Shown here piece after piece: positions 32,837-41,159 of a DNA stretch of 64,000 bases (the first letter of the stretch is position 1; the number at the start of each line of letters is the position of its first letter). The notes under the pieces are model-generated. The model saw only the letters and a program-made list of their open reading frames with translations, was not told where the DNA came from and did no database searches. Source of the stretch: Actinoplanes octamycinicus (GTDB taxonomy: Bacteria > Actinomycetota > Actinomycetes > Mycobacteriales > Micromonosporaceae); NCBI RefSeq assembly GCF_014205225.1, contig NZ_JACHNB010000001.1, positions 7,359,501 through 7,423,500 of the forward strand, given 5' to 3'. Position numbers and translations under genes: made by a program.

Positions 32837-33616
32837 GTGAGACTACCTTCGATCGACGTCGTGACCGTCCCGGAGCCGGCCGGGACGGCACGGTGGCAGG
32901 CGGTGGCGCCGGCCGGCGTCGTAGCCGGGGTGGCCGGGCTGTGGCCGGTGCCCGGCGTGCGGCCCGGAGTTCCCGAGCTGAGCCTGTACGTGCCGCCGGA
33001 GTGGCGGCGGCACGGGATCGGCTCCCGGCTGCTGTCCGCGGTCCGGGAGCAGGCCACCGTGCCGCTCCTGGCCGCGGCCGTGGCCGCCGGCTCGCCCGGC
33101 GAGGCGTTCTGCCGCCGGCACGGCTTCCGGCACGCCCGGTCCCGGCGCCACGACCTGCTCACCTACTGCGACGTGCACCAGGCCTGGCTGGGCGAGCTGG
33201 TGGACACCGAGCACCCCGGCTATCGGCTGCGGCACTGGACCGGCGACCTCCCCGGCGAGCCCCGGGTCGAGGAGCTGCTGCGCAGCCCGAGCGGGCCGGG
33301 CAACGCCGTGCTGACCGCCGCCGACGCGGACGGCGACCTGGCCGCCTACGCGGTCGCGGTGATCGCCGGGCCGGCCCGGCATCGCGCCCGCCAGTACGGT
33401 CCGGCCGTCCTCCCCCGGCACCGTGGCCGCCGGCTCGGCCGCTGGGTGAACGCCGCGCTGATCCAGCGGCTGCGCCAGACGCACCCGCGGATCGACGAGA
33501 TCGAGGCGGCCGCCGCCGAGGACCATCCGGCCCTGCTCGCCGCCCGGGCCGATCTCGGCTTCCGGACCCTCCGACACACGCACCTCTACGAGCTCTCGTT
33601 GCAATCAAAATCATGA
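32837..33616 (+). CDS. tandem GNAT N-acetyltransferase
   Basis: A 259-residue protein with two GNAT-like halves: first LYVPPEWRRHGIGSRLLSAV (motif A, R-x-x-G-x-G) and GEAFCRRHGFRHARSRRHDL, then a second half with HRGRRLGRWVNAALIQRLRQ and HPALLAARADLGFRTLRHTH. This double layout resembles mycothiol synthase-type acetyltransferases, but size and sequence do not prove that function. The start is GTG 32837. It is separated by 78 bp from the SnoaL-type gene and followed by the regulatory stretch before the DUF4097 gene. Confidence 0.85.
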   Translation: MRLPSIDVVTVPEPAGTARWQAVAPAGVVAGVAGLWPVPGVRPGVPELSLYVPPEWRRHGIGSRLLSAVREQATVPLLAAAVAAGSPGEAFCRRHGFRHARSRRHDLLTYCDVHQAWLGELVDTEHPGYRLRHWTGDLPGEPRVEELLRSPSGPGNAVLTAADADGDLAAYAVAVIAGPARHRARQYGPAVLPRHRGRRLGRWVNAALIQRLRQTHPRIDEIEAAAAEDHPALLAARADLGFRTLRHTHLYELSLQSKS

Positions 33617-33620
33617 CGAT

Positions 33621-33706
33621 GCAACGATAATTTGCCATCTAGCTGCGAAGATCGCGCATTTACGCAACGGAGGCGTTGCCTCACTCGCAAACGCAACGTA
33701 GCGTTT
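33621..33706. promoter_or_regulatory. GCAACG-rich dyad cluster upstream of the DUF4097/ABC operon
   Basis: Four copies of GCAACG or its complement lie within 86 bp: 33621-33626, 33664-33669 with CGTTGC at 33674-33679 (4-nt spacer), and 33693-33698. The last is inside a second dyad AAACGC-N6-GCGTTT (33689-33706). Such spaced repeats before an exporter operon look like operators, although no regulator gene is adjacent. Confidence 0.55.
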
Positions 33707-33741
33707 CGCTCATCGGAAACAACGAGAACACGGAGAACACG

Positions 33742-34404
33742 ATGCCGACCTTCGCCACCCCGGCCCCGATCACCACCGTCCTGGACATCCCGTCCGGACG
33801 CCTCCACCTGGTCGCCGCCGAGCGGTCCGACACCACGGTCGAGGTCCGCCCGGCCGACCCCGGCAAGGCCCGCGACGTCAAGGTCGCCGAGCAGACCACG
33901 GTGGCGTACGCCGACGGCGTCCTGCGGATCGAGGCCACCGCCAAGAACCAGCTCCTCGGCCCGTCCGGCGCCGTCGACGTCACGGTCCACCTGCCGGCCG
34001 GCTCCCGGATCGAGGCGAAGGCCGCGTACGCCGGGTTCCAGGCCGACGGCAGCCTCGGCGACGTCACGGTCGACGGCGCGCACGTCACCGTCACGATCGA
34101 GGAGGCCACCCGGGTCCGGGTCAGCACCTCGGGCGGCGACGTCACGGTCGGCCGGCTGCTCGGCCCGGCCGAGGTCAGCACCGCGCAGGGCGCGATCAGC
34201 ATCGCCGAGGCCACCCGCGGCACGGTGGTGCTGCGGACCCAGATGGGCGACGTGGCGGTGCACGCCGCGCACGGCGTCTCGGCCGCGCTGGACGCCGGCA
34301 CCGGGTACGGCCGGGTCGACAACGGCCTGAAGAACGACGGGGCCACCGAGCTCGACATCCACGCGACCACGTCCTACGGCGACATCGTCGCCCGCAGCCT
34401 CTGA
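33742..34404 (+). CDS. DUF4097 family beta-helix protein
   Basis: A 220-residue beta-strand repeat protein of the DUF4097 type: repeated units such as SGGDVTVGRLLG, AQGAISIAEATRGTVVLRTQ and GDVAVHAAHGVSAALDA suggest a right-handed parallel beta-helix. ATG 33742 is chosen because GGAG lies 8 nt upstream; the frame is open upstream to 33676. Genes of this type regularly precede DrrAB-type exporters in actinomycetes, as here (27 bp before the ATPase gene), but the function is unknown. No signal peptide is visible. Confidence 0.82.
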   Translation: MPTFATPAPITTVLDIPSGRLHLVAAERSDTTVEVRPADPGKARDVKVAEQTTVAYADGVLRIEATAKNQLLGPSGAVDVTVHLPAGSRIEAKAAYAGFQADGSLGDVTVDGAHVTVTIEEATRVRVSTSGGDVTVGRLLGPAEVSTAQGAISIAEATRGTVVLRTQMGDVAVHAAHGVSAALDAGTGYGRVDNGLKNDGATELDIHATTSYGDIVARSL

Positions 34405-34431
34405 CCTCGTCTCTCGTCAAGGAGCACTGAC

Positions 34432-35385
34432 ATGACCGACCTGGCGATCGCCGCGAGCGGACTGCGCAAGTCCTACGGCGACAAGACCGTGCTGGACGGC
34501 GTCGACCTGGCCGTGCCGGCGGGCAGCATCTTCGCGCTGCTCGGCCCGAACGGCGCCGGCAAGACCACCGCCGTCAAGATCCTGTCCACGCTGATCGCGC
34601 CGGACCCGGCCTCCGGGCCGATCGTGGTCGGCGGGCACGACCTGGCCACCGACCCGCAGGCGGTGCGCGGCGCGATCGGCGTCACCGGCCAGTTCTCCGC
34701 CGTCGACGGCCTGATCACCGGCGAGGAGAACATGCTGCTGATGGCCGACCTGCACCACCTGTCCAAGGCCGAGGGCCGGCGGGTCGCCGCCGAGCTGCTG
34801 GAGCGGTTCGACCTGGTCGAGGCGGCGAAGAAGCCGGCCTCCACCTACTCCGGCGGGATGAAGCGGCGGCTGGACATCGCGATGACCCTGGTCGGCGACC
34901 CGCGGATCATCTTCCTCGACGAGCCGACCACCGGCCTCGACCCGCGCAGCCGGCACACCATGTGGCAGATCATCCGCCGGCTGGTCGCCGACGGCGTGAC
35001 CGTCTTCCTCACCACGCAGTACCTGGAGGAGGCCGACGAACTGGCCGACCGGATCGCCGTGCTCAACGACGGCAAGATCGCCGCCGAGGGCACCGCCGAC
35101 GAGCTGAAGCGGATGATCCCGGGCGGGCACGTCCGGCTCCGGTTCACCGACCCGGACGCCTACCGGACCGCCGCCCTGGCGCTCGGCGAGGCCACCGCCG
35201 ACGACGACGCGCTGGCGCTGCAGATCGCCAGCGACGGCAGCCAGCGCGAGCTGCGCTCCATCCTCGACTGGCTGGACGCCTCCGGCGTGCAGGCCGACGA
35301 ACTGACCGTGCACACCCCCGACCTCGACGACGTCTTCTTCGCCCTGACCAGCAGCAGCGCCAAGCCTCAGGAGGCCCTCCGATGA
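34432..35385 (+). CDS. daunorubicin resistance (DrrA)-type ABC transporter ATPase
   Basis: A 317-residue ATP-binding subunit: Walker A GPNGAGKTT at 38-46, signature STYSGGMKRRLDIAMTL, Walker B RIIFLDEPTTGLDPRSR, and the H-loop (FLTTQYLEEADEL, TQYLEEA variant typical of DrrA). The C-terminal extension (VRLRFTDPDAYRTAALAL) is also typical. It powers export of drugs or metabolites with the permease encoded next, whose start overlaps its stop (ATGA at 35382-35385). Substrate unknown. Confidence 0.93.
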   Translation: MTDLAIAASGLRKSYGDKTVLDGVDLAVPAGSIFALLGPNGAGKTTAVKILSTLIAPDPASGPIVVGGHDLATDPQAVRGAIGVTGQFSAVDGLITGEENMLLMADLHHLSKAEGRRVAAELLERFDLVEAAKKPASTYSGGMKRRLDIAMTLVGDPRIIFLDEPTTGLDPRSRHTMWQIIRRLVADGVTVFLTTQYLEEADELADRIAVLNDGKIAAEGTADELKRMIPGGHVRLRFTDPDAYRTAALALGEATADDDALALQIASDGSQRELRSILDWLDASGVQADELTVHTPDLDDVFFALTSSSAKPQEALR

Positions 35386-36164
35386 GCACCCTCACCCTCG
35401 CCGCCCGCGACTCGTCCACCATGCTGCGCCGCAATCTGCTGCACGCGCGCCGCTACCCGTCGCTCACGCTGAACCTGCTGCTCACCCCGATCATGCTGCT
35501 GTTGCTGTTCGTCTACATATTCGGCGACACCCTGGGGGCCGGGCTGGGCGGTGGCCGCGCCGAGTACATCGCCTACCTGGTGCCCGGCCTGCTGCTGATG
35601 ACCATCGGCAGCACGGTGATCGGCACCGCCGTCTCGGTCTCCACCGACATGAGCGAGGGCATCATCGCCCGGTTCCGGACGATGGCCATCCACCGCGGCT
35701 CGGTGCTGGTCGGGCACGTGATCGGCAGCGTCATCCAGTCGGTGGCCAGCGTGGTGCTGGTCGGCCTGGTCGGCGTCGCGATCGGTTTCCGGTCCACCGA
35801 CGCCACGGTGGTCGAATGGCTGGCCGCGTTCGGGCTGCTCGCCCTCTTCGCCCTGGCGCTGACCTGGATCGCGGTCGGGATGGGCCTGGTCAGCCCGACC
35901 GCCGAGGCGGCCAGCAACAACGCCATGCCGCTGATCCTGCTGCCGCTGCTGTCCAGCGCGTTCGTCCCGGTCGACGCGATGCCCGGCTGGTTCCAGCCGA
36001 TCGCCGAGTACCAGCCGTTCACGCCGGCCATCGAGACGCTGCGCGGGCTGCTGCTCGGCACCGGGATCGGGCACAACGGCTGGCTCGCCGTCGCCTGGTG
36101 CGTCGGGCTGGCCGTGCTCGGCTACTTCTGGGCCACGGCGAAGTTCAACAAGGACCCGCGGTAG
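35382..36164 (+). CDS. DrrB-type ABC transporter permease
   Basis: A 260-residue permease starting at ATG 35382 (MSTLTLAARDSSTMLRRNLL) with six hydrophobic segments: LNLLLTPIMLLLLFVYIFG, IAYLVPGLLLMTIGSTVIG, IQSVASVVLVGLVGVAIGF, LAAFGLLALFALALTWIAV, MPLILLPLLSSAFVP and a C-terminal helix (VAWCVGLAVLGYFWATAKF). It is the ABC-2/DrrB family export permease partner of the preceding ATPase. A long hairpin follows the stop. Confidence 0.92.
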   Translation: MSTLTLAARDSSTMLRRNLLHARRYPSLTLNLLLTPIMLLLLFVYIFGDTLGAGLGGGRAEYIAYLVPGLLLMTIGSTVIGTAVSVSTDMSEGIIARFRTMAIHRGSVLVGHVIGSVIQSVASVVLVGLVGVAIGFRSTDATVVEWLAAFGLLALFALALTWIAVGMGLVSPTAEAASNNAMPLILLPLLSSAFVPVDAMPGWFQPIAEYQPFTPAIETLRGLLLGTGIGHNGWLAVAWCVGLAVLGYFWATAKFNKDPR

Positions 36165-36181
36165 TCGTACCGGAAGATCGT

Positions 36182-36216
36182 GCCTGTCCTGATCCGCACC
36201 CCGGATCAGGGCAGGC
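36182..36216. terminator. bidirectional terminator between convergent genes
   Basis: GCCTGTCCTGATCCG (36182-36196) pairs with CGGATCAGGGCAGGC (36202-36216) over 15 positions with one G-U wobble, around a 5-nt loop. It lies between the end of the ABC permease and the end of the convergent LysR gene, whose stop is inside the right arm. Confidence 0.8.
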
Positions 36217-37054
36217 TTCTCGCCGTCTCGACGAAGGCGCGGACCCGGGCGGTCGCCCGCACGGTGCGCCACACCGGGCCCCAGAGCAGCGGCGGCGCGT
36301 CATGGATCGGCACGTAGGCGACATCCGGCCGGGCGTGGAACGCGGCGGCGTGCGCGCCGGCCACGAAGACGCCCTGACCCGCGCCGATCAGGGTGAGCAC
36401 CTCCTGGAAGGTCTCCGCGACCGGGCCGGGCTCGCCGGCCGGCCGCGGACCCGCCGGGATCGAGCACGGCGCCACCACCAGGCGCTCCCGGGCCAGGTCG
36501 GCGACCGCGACCGAGGCCCGGCGGGCGAACCGGTGCCCGGCCGGCACGGCCAGCATCCGCGGCTCGGACAGCACCGGCGGGCCGGTGGTCAGGTCCGGCC
36601 CGTCGATCGGCAGACACCCGAAGAGCAGATCGATCTCCTCGGTACGCAACCGCTCCGCCGCGCCGCCCACCTGCACCTCCCGCAAGCGCACCGCGCAGTC
36701 GGCGTGCCGGCGCCGGAACCGCTCGGCGGCCCGCGCCACCAGCTGCCCGGTCGCCGCGCCGACGAAGCCGACGCGCAGCGTGCCGGTCACGCCGCGCCCG
36801 TCCGCCACGGCCCGGGCCAGCGCCGCGGTGACCCCCTCGGCCGCCGGCCGCAGATCCTCGTACAGCCGCTGCCCGGTCGGGGTGAGCGTCACCCGCCGGC
36901 TGGTCCGCTCGAACAGCGGCACGCCCACCCGCCGCTCCAGCACCTGGACGATCTGGCTGACCCGCGCCGTGGACCGGCCCAGCCGCTCGGCGGTCCGGCC
37001 GAAGTGCAGCTCCTCGGCCAGGGTCAGGAACGTCTCGATCTCGTGCCACTCCAC
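36206..37054 (-). CDS. LysR family transcriptional regulator
   Basis: A 282-residue LysR protein: HTH at about 2-60 (EWHEIETFLTLAEELHFGRT, ARVSQIVQVLERRVGVPLFE) and a periplasmic-binding-like effector domain (LRVGFVGAATGQLVARAAER, VVAPCSIPAGPRP, AGQGVFVAGAHAAAFHARP). The start is GTG 37054; upstream codons are open but lack HTH features. It is divergent from a SnoaL-type gene, and a perfect 10-bp dyad sits in the 87-bp gap, so it probably regulates that gene and itself. Confidence 0.92.
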   Translation of the reverse strand: MEWHEIETFLTLAEELHFGRTAERLGRSTARVSQIVQVLERRVGVPLFERTSRRVTLTPTGQRLYEDLRPAAEGVTAALARAVADGRGVTGTLRVGFVGAATGQLVARAAERFRRRHADCAVRLREVQVGGAAERLRTEEIDLLFGCLPIDGPDLTTGPPVLSEPRMLAVPAGHRFARRASVAVADLARERLVVAPCSIPAGPRPAGEPGPVAETFQEVLTLIGAGQGVFVAGAHAAAFHARPDVAYVPIHDAPPLLWGPVWRTVRATARVRAFVETARSLP

Positions 37055-37066
37055 CGGAACCCCGCC

Positions 37067-37089
37067 ATCGTCAAGCCACGCTTGACGAT
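37067..37089. promoter_or_regulatory. LysR operator candidate
   Basis: Arms ATCGTCAAGC (37067-37076) and GCTTGACGAT (37080-37089), separated by CAC, are perfectly complementary over 10 bp. The site lies 13 bp upstream of the LysR start and 52 bp from the divergent SnoaL gene, the usual place for a LysR recognition site. Confidence 0.7.
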
Positions 37090-37141
37090 CGTCGCACAGG
37101 TCGGCGTTGTTCGGCCCGCCTCGATCGACGACGGTGGACGC

Positions 37142-37642
37142 ATGTTCGTCACCGACCCCCAAGCCCTCGCCGCCACCAGCACCGACGCCCTGCTCGCCGA
37201 GCTGCGCGACCGCACCGAGGTGATCGACGCGCTGTACCGGTTCGGCCTCGGCCAGGACCTGCGCGACCGGGACCTCTTCGCCTCCGCCTTCGCCGAGACC
37301 GCCGAGCTGGACTTCGGCCCGGCGGCGTCCCGGTGGGGCGCCGCCACGCCGCCGATGACCGGCCGGGACACCATCGTCGACACCATCCTGGAGCTGTTCG
37401 CCGGCCGGGTGGACACCACCCACGTGGTCACCAACCCGCGCGTCCGGATCGCCGGCGACCGCGCCGACCTCACCGCCGTGGTCGAGGCACAGCACCTGCT
37501 GACCGCGGACCACGAGACATTCGCCCTGCTGAAGAACCGCTACGACGTCACCCTGGTGCGGGATGGGCGGCGCTGGGTGGTGGCGACGATGCGGATCGAG
37601 AACGTCTGGTACACCGGCGACCCGAAGGCGATCTTCGGGTGA
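37142..37642 (+). CDS. SnoaL-like domain protein (larger NTF2-fold type)
   Basis: A 166-residue SnoaL/NTF2-fold protein: RTEVIDALYRFGLGQDLRDR, AFAETAELDFGPAASRWG, VVTNPRVRIAGDRADLTAVV, and YDVTLVRDGRRWVVATMRIE. This resembles the SnoaL_4/dehydrase group, members of which are ring hydroxylating-dioxygenase-like small subunits or dehydratases. The start is ATG 37142. It diverges from the LysR gene with a palindrome in between. Substrate unknown; downstream is a convergent glycoside hydrolase that begins at the very next base after its stop. Confidence 0.85.
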   Translation: MFVTDPQALAATSTDALLAELRDRTEVIDALYRFGLGQDLRDRDLFASAFAETAELDFGPAASRWGAATPPMTGRDTIVDTILELFAGRVDTTHVVTNPRVRIAGDRADLTAVVEAQHLLTADHETFALLKNRYDVTLVRDGRRWVVATMRIENVWYTGDPKAIFG

Positions 37643-39277
37643 TCAACTCGCATACGCCTCCAGCGTGGACAGCTGGCCGGCCGGCCAGCCGGTGTTCGCG
37701 GTCGCGGTGACCCGCAGGTAGCGGGTGGCGGCGGCCGGGAAGCTGACCGTCACGGTGTTTCCCGAGGCCGGGTCGAAGGTACGCCCGGCGGCCGCGGACA
37801 GCGTCGTGAAGGTGGAGCCGTTGGCGCTGCCGGAGACCGCCAGGGTCTGGGTGCGGGCGCCCCACGACGGCGGGAGCTTGAGGACCAGCCGGCCGACCGT
37901 GACCGTGGCACCCAGGTCCACCTGGATCCACTGCGGGAAGGCGTTGTTGACACTCTCCCAGTAGCTGCCGGGGTTGCCGTCGACCGCGTTGCCCGGGCCG
38001 TAGACCTGGGTGAACCCGCTGGCCGACGTGCTCCTGTCGCGCGCCAGGTCGGGGTTTCCCACGGTGGGCGGCGTCGGGCGTACCGAAGTCAGTGGAATCT
38101 GGCCTTTGAGCATCTTCCCCGCGTCGGTGGTGATCCGCAGGTAGTAGTCGGCGGAGCAGAACGTGCCGTCCTCGTCGAGCGCGCGGATGCCGGGCGGCGC
38201 CGACGCGGCCGTCTCGGCGGTCTTGGCGATCTGGTTGCCTTCGTTGAACTCGTCGAACATCGACACGTAGAGGCCCTGGGCGCCGAGCCGGACCATGTTG
38301 TAGACGCTGCGCCAGTAGAAGTCGCCGTGCCGCCGGTGCCCGGCCGACAGGTCGCCGGGCAGCACGCACGGCTGGTAGTCGATGCCGTGGGCGGTGCAGT
38401 CGGCCTGGTCCGGGGTGTTCACGTTGGTGAAGAACCAGTCGAGGCCGGCCAGGTCGCCGGTGCGCCCGACCATCCACGGCGACAGCATGTGGAAGGCGTG
38501 GTAGACGTCGAGGAAGCCGGTCCGGCTGTCGTTCTTGCCCTCGCGCCAGTAGGTGGGCACGCCGCCGATCACGTAACAGCCCTGCGCCTTGAACCAGGTG
38601 ATCACGTCGAGGCAGGCGGCCGGCGAGAAGTCGTGGTTGGCGTCGTCGAAGCCGAAGCCCCAGATGCAGACGACCGGCTTGCCGTTCTGTCGGGCGTAGG
38701 CGCCGGAGGCGGTGTGCGCCGCCATCTTCGTCGTCCAGTCGGTCTTGAGCTGCGACTGCATGCCCGCCCAGCCGCTGACGTCGTACATGATGTAGAACTT
38801 CCGGCCGGTCCGCTCGGCTGCGGCGCGCACCTTCTGCGCCATCGCGTCGCGGGTCGGGCCCTCGTCGCCGAACGGGTTGAACCGCTGCAGCGCCGCGGTG
38901 TCGACGCCGTAGGTCCGCATCCAGTCGAAGTGGACGTCGACGGTCTGCTGGTCGTAGGAGGAGAACAGCGTGGCCGGCTGGCCGCTGCCCAGGTTCGGGT
39001 AGGCGGTCGGATAGGTCCGCGCATAGTCGCGTACGTCCGGCCAGCTCACGATCGTGGTGTTGCTCGGCGACGGCGGCTGGAAGCGGTCGCGGCTCCAGTG
39101 CCACCAGCCGCCGATCGGGGCGCCGTCGCCGGGGCAGGCGAACCAGCCCTGATAGCCGACGCTGACCTTGCCGACGACGTCGCCGGGCGGGGACGCGGCG
39201 GCGGCCGCTTCGCCGAGGGCGACGGCGGCGGGAACCAGGGCGGCCGAGGACAGCAGGGCGCGCCGGGATACAGCCAT
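37643..39277 (-). CDS. secreted GH71/99-like glycoside hydrolase with C-terminal CBM32/F5/8-type domain
   Basis: A 544-residue exported enzyme. SRRALLSSAALVPAAVALGE looks like a Tat-type signal. The catalytic domain (about 30-400) has KVSVGYQGWFACPGDG, GGWWHW, FDWMRTYGVDTAALQRFNPF, FYIMYDVSGWAG, CIWGFGFDDANHD and YVSMFDEFNEGNQIAKT, the pattern of the GH71/99-like barrel family. The C-terminal ~135 residues (ARDRSTSASGFTQVYGPGNA, IQVDLGATVTVGRLVLKL) form an F5/8 type C/CBM32-like domain. ATG 39277 has GGAG 5 nt upstream. It likely acts on polysaccharide outside the cell. Confidence 0.85.
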   Translation of the reverse strand: MAVSRRALLSSAALVPAAVALGEAAAAASPPGDVVGKVSVGYQGWFACPGDGAPIGGWWHWSRDRFQPPSPSNTTIVSWPDVRDYARTYPTAYPNLGSGQPATLFSSYDQQTVDVHFDWMRTYGVDTAALQRFNPFGDEGPTRDAMAQKVRAAAERTGRKFYIMYDVSGWAGMQSQLKTDWTTKMAAHTASGAYARQNGKPVVCIWGFGFDDANHDFSPAACLDVITWFKAQGCYVIGGVPTYWREGKNDSRTGFLDVYHAFHMLSPWMVGRTGDLAGLDWFFTNVNTPDQADCTAHGIDYQPCVLPGDLSAGHRRHGDFYWRSVYNMVRLGAQGLYVSMFDEFNEGNQIAKTAETAASAPPGIRALDEDGTFCSADYYLRITTDAGKMLKGQIPLTSVRPTPPTVGNPDLARDRSTSASGFTQVYGPGNAVDGNPGSYWESVNNAFPQWIQVDLGATVTVGRLVLKLPPSWGARTQTLAVSGSANGSTFTTLSAAAGRTFDPASGNTVTVSFPAAATRYLRVTATANTGWPAGQLSTLEAYAS

Positions 39278-39346
39278 GGGGACTCCAGCCGGGAGGGGGA
39301 CGGCAACGGATCGATGGCCATCGTGGCAGTGGTGGACACGACTACG

Positions 39347-39380
39347 CAATAGTTGGACGAGTCTTTGCAATATTTGGACG
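39347..39380. promoter_or_regulatory. direct repeat in divergent promoter region
   Basis: CAATAGTTGGACG (39347-39359) and CAATATTTGGACG (39368-39380) are direct repeats differing at one base, 21 bp apart, i.e. two helical turns. They lie between the divergent secreted GH gene (ATG 39277) and the DUF427 gene (ATG 39418). Same-face direct repeats suggest a regulator site. Confidence 0.55.
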
Positions 39381-39417
39381 CCGTGACTCGCGGTGGCCGG
39401 TCGGCGAGACTTGCGGC

Positions 39418-40233
39418 ATGAGTCGGAACGTCGGGGACGAGATGATGCGGCTGCTCGAGGTGCTGCGGCACCAGCCGACCGACAAGTGGGTGCGCGCCCG
39501 GCTCGGCGGCCGGATCGTCGCCGACAGCCGGGCCGCTCTGCTGGTGTGGGAGCCACGGCGGATCGTGCCGACGTACGCGGTGCCGGAGGCGGACGTCCGG
39601 GCCGGCCTCGTACCGGTCGAGGCGGCCCCGGCGAGCGACCTACCGGTGCTGCACCCCGGGATTGCGTTCGCCGCGCACTCGACGCCGGGGCAGGCGTACG
39701 ACGTGCGGCTCGGGGACGAGGTTCGGGAGCGGGCCGCGTTCCGCCCGGACGACGCGGACCTCGCCGGTCACGTCCTGTTCGACTTCGACACGTTCGACTG
39801 GACGGAGGAGGACGAGCCGATCTTCTCGCACCCGCGCGACCCGTTCTCCCGGGTCGACATCCGGCGCGGCAGCCGGCACGTGCGGATCTCCCGGGACGGT
39901 GTGCTGCTCGCCGAGTCCCACCGGCCGACCCTGGTCTTCGAGACGAAGCTGCACCCCAGATTCTATCTACCGCGCGCGGACGTGACGGCGGAGGCGGTGC
40001 CCGGCGACATGGTGACGGCCTGCCCGTACAAGGGCCGAGCCACCTACCTGTCATTCGCGGTCGGCGAGAACCTCGCCTGGACCTATTCGGACCCGCTGCC
40101 GGAGGCGGCGCAGCTGGCCGGACTGGTCGCCTTCTTCGACGAGGTCGTCGACGTGACCGTCGACGGCATTCCCCGGAAACGGCCTGATTCACCGGTTGCC
40201 AAGGTGATGAAGGACGAATTCGGAATATCCTGA
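39418..40233 (+). CDS. DUF427 domain-containing protein (two copies)
   Basis: A 271-residue cytosolic protein carrying two DUF427-like beta-barrel units: first RLGGRIVADSRAALLVWEPR with VPTYAVPEADVRAGLV, then SRHVRISRDGVLLAESHRPT with LVFETKLHPRFYLPRADVTA and CPYKGRATYLSF. The CPYKG motif is a family hallmark. The function of DUF427 proteins is unknown. The gene stands alone on the plus strand, divergent from the secreted glycosidase and sharing the direct-repeat region. No signal peptide. Confidence 0.85.
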   Translation: MSRNVGDEMMRLLEVLRHQPTDKWVRARLGGRIVADSRAALLVWEPRRIVPTYAVPEADVRAGLVPVEAAPASDLPVLHPGIAFAAHSTPGQAYDVRLGDEVRERAAFRPDDADLAGHVLFDFDTFDWTEEDEPIFSHPRDPFSRVDIRRGSRHVRISRDGVLLAESHRPTLVFETKLHPRFYLPRADVTAEAVPGDMVTACPYKGRATYLSFAVGENLAWTYSDPLPEAAQLAGLVAFFDEVVDVTVDGIPRKRPDSPVAKVMKDEFGIS

Positions 40234-40316
40234 GATTCTCATTTCCGTCGGCGATTGTTGTGGACGCCGCGGGTGGTCACCGAAACCCTTTCCCGGCGCG
40301 CCCGGCGGGCGGGAGT

Positions 40317-41054
40317 TCAGTTTTTGCGGGCGGTGATCAGGGTGAAGCCGAGCAACTCACCGGCGTCCTTTTCGAGCATGTCGATCACTGACGGGGACGG
40401 CTCGGGGGCGGCCCGGGTCCAGGTGAGCCAGTCGCGCCAGCCGTCCTGCTGGAGGCGGCAGGACGTGACGGTGACCAGGTCGGTGATCTCCCACTGGAAG
40501 CGCCACCAGTCCGGGGTGTGCCAGGCGATCGCCTCCCAGCCGACGGCCTCGCGGATGTGCGGCGGGATCACGCCGAGCTCGCGGATCTCCCGGGTCATCG
40601 CCGGGGTCGCCATGCCCAGCTGGCCGCCCGGGCGCAGGAAGCGGACCAGGTAGGGCAGGTAGCTGTCGGCGGTGCCGAAGTACTCGAACGCGTCGATGCT
40701 GACGATCGCGTCGAACGACTCCTCGTCGAACGGCAACTGGTGGGCTTCGGCGTGCACCGCCCGGACCCGGTCGCCGACCCCCGCCTCGACGAAGACGGCC
40801 GCGGCCTGGTCGGCGCCGATCCACCAGTCCGCGGCGACCACCTCGACGCCGAACTCGCGGGCCAGGAAGACCGAGGTGGCACCGCGCCCCGAACCCAGGT
40901 CCAGAACCCGCATCCCGGGCCGCAGGTCCAGGTCGGCCGCCAGGTCCTCGAGCAGCCACAGCGGGTGCGGGCCCATGTCGAGGCTGAGCAGCCACGCCGG
41001 GTCGTAGCGGGACGAGCGGGGATAGCGGTCCGGGCGCACGAGATCATCCGTCAC
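40317..41054 (-). CDS. class I SAM-dependent methyltransferase
   Basis: A 245-residue methyltransferase with SAM motif LRPGMRVLDLGSGRGATSVF at about residues 43-62, acidic strand VVAADWWIGADQ, and SFDAIVSIDAFEYFG with the post-I motif. The N-terminus RYDPAWLLSLDMGPHPLWLL and the WHTPDWWRFQWEITD segment match a group of small-molecule methyltransferases of unknown substrate. The start is ATG 41054. It is followed by no close partner; the DUF427 gene is convergent. Confidence 0.85.
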   Translation of the reverse strand: MTDDLVRPDRYPRSSRYDPAWLLSLDMGPHPLWLLEDLAADLDLRPGMRVLDLGSGRGATSVFLAREFGVEVVAADWWIGADQAAAVFVEAGVGDRVRAVHAEAHQLPFDEESFDAIVSIDAFEYFGTADSYLPYLVRFLRPGGQLGMATPAMTREIRELGVIPPHIREAVGWEAIAWHTPDWWRFQWEITDLVTVTSCRLQQDGWRDWLTWTRAAPEPSPSVIDMLEKDAGELLGFTLITARKN

Positions 41055-41159
41055 GGCGGCGAGCCAAGCCGACCCGGGCGGCGGGCGGCAACCGGTTTTC
41101 CCGCCGGCCGCGCGCTCGGCTCGCTCGCCGAGGCCGAGGACGCGGTGCAGGCGCCGGGC

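Noticed and set aside
37643..40192. Extension of the GH71/99-like protein to 849 residues
   Set aside because: The added N-terminus is Arg/Pro-rich shadow sequence antisense to the DUF427 gene; signal peptide and Shine-Dalgarno fix the start at 39277.
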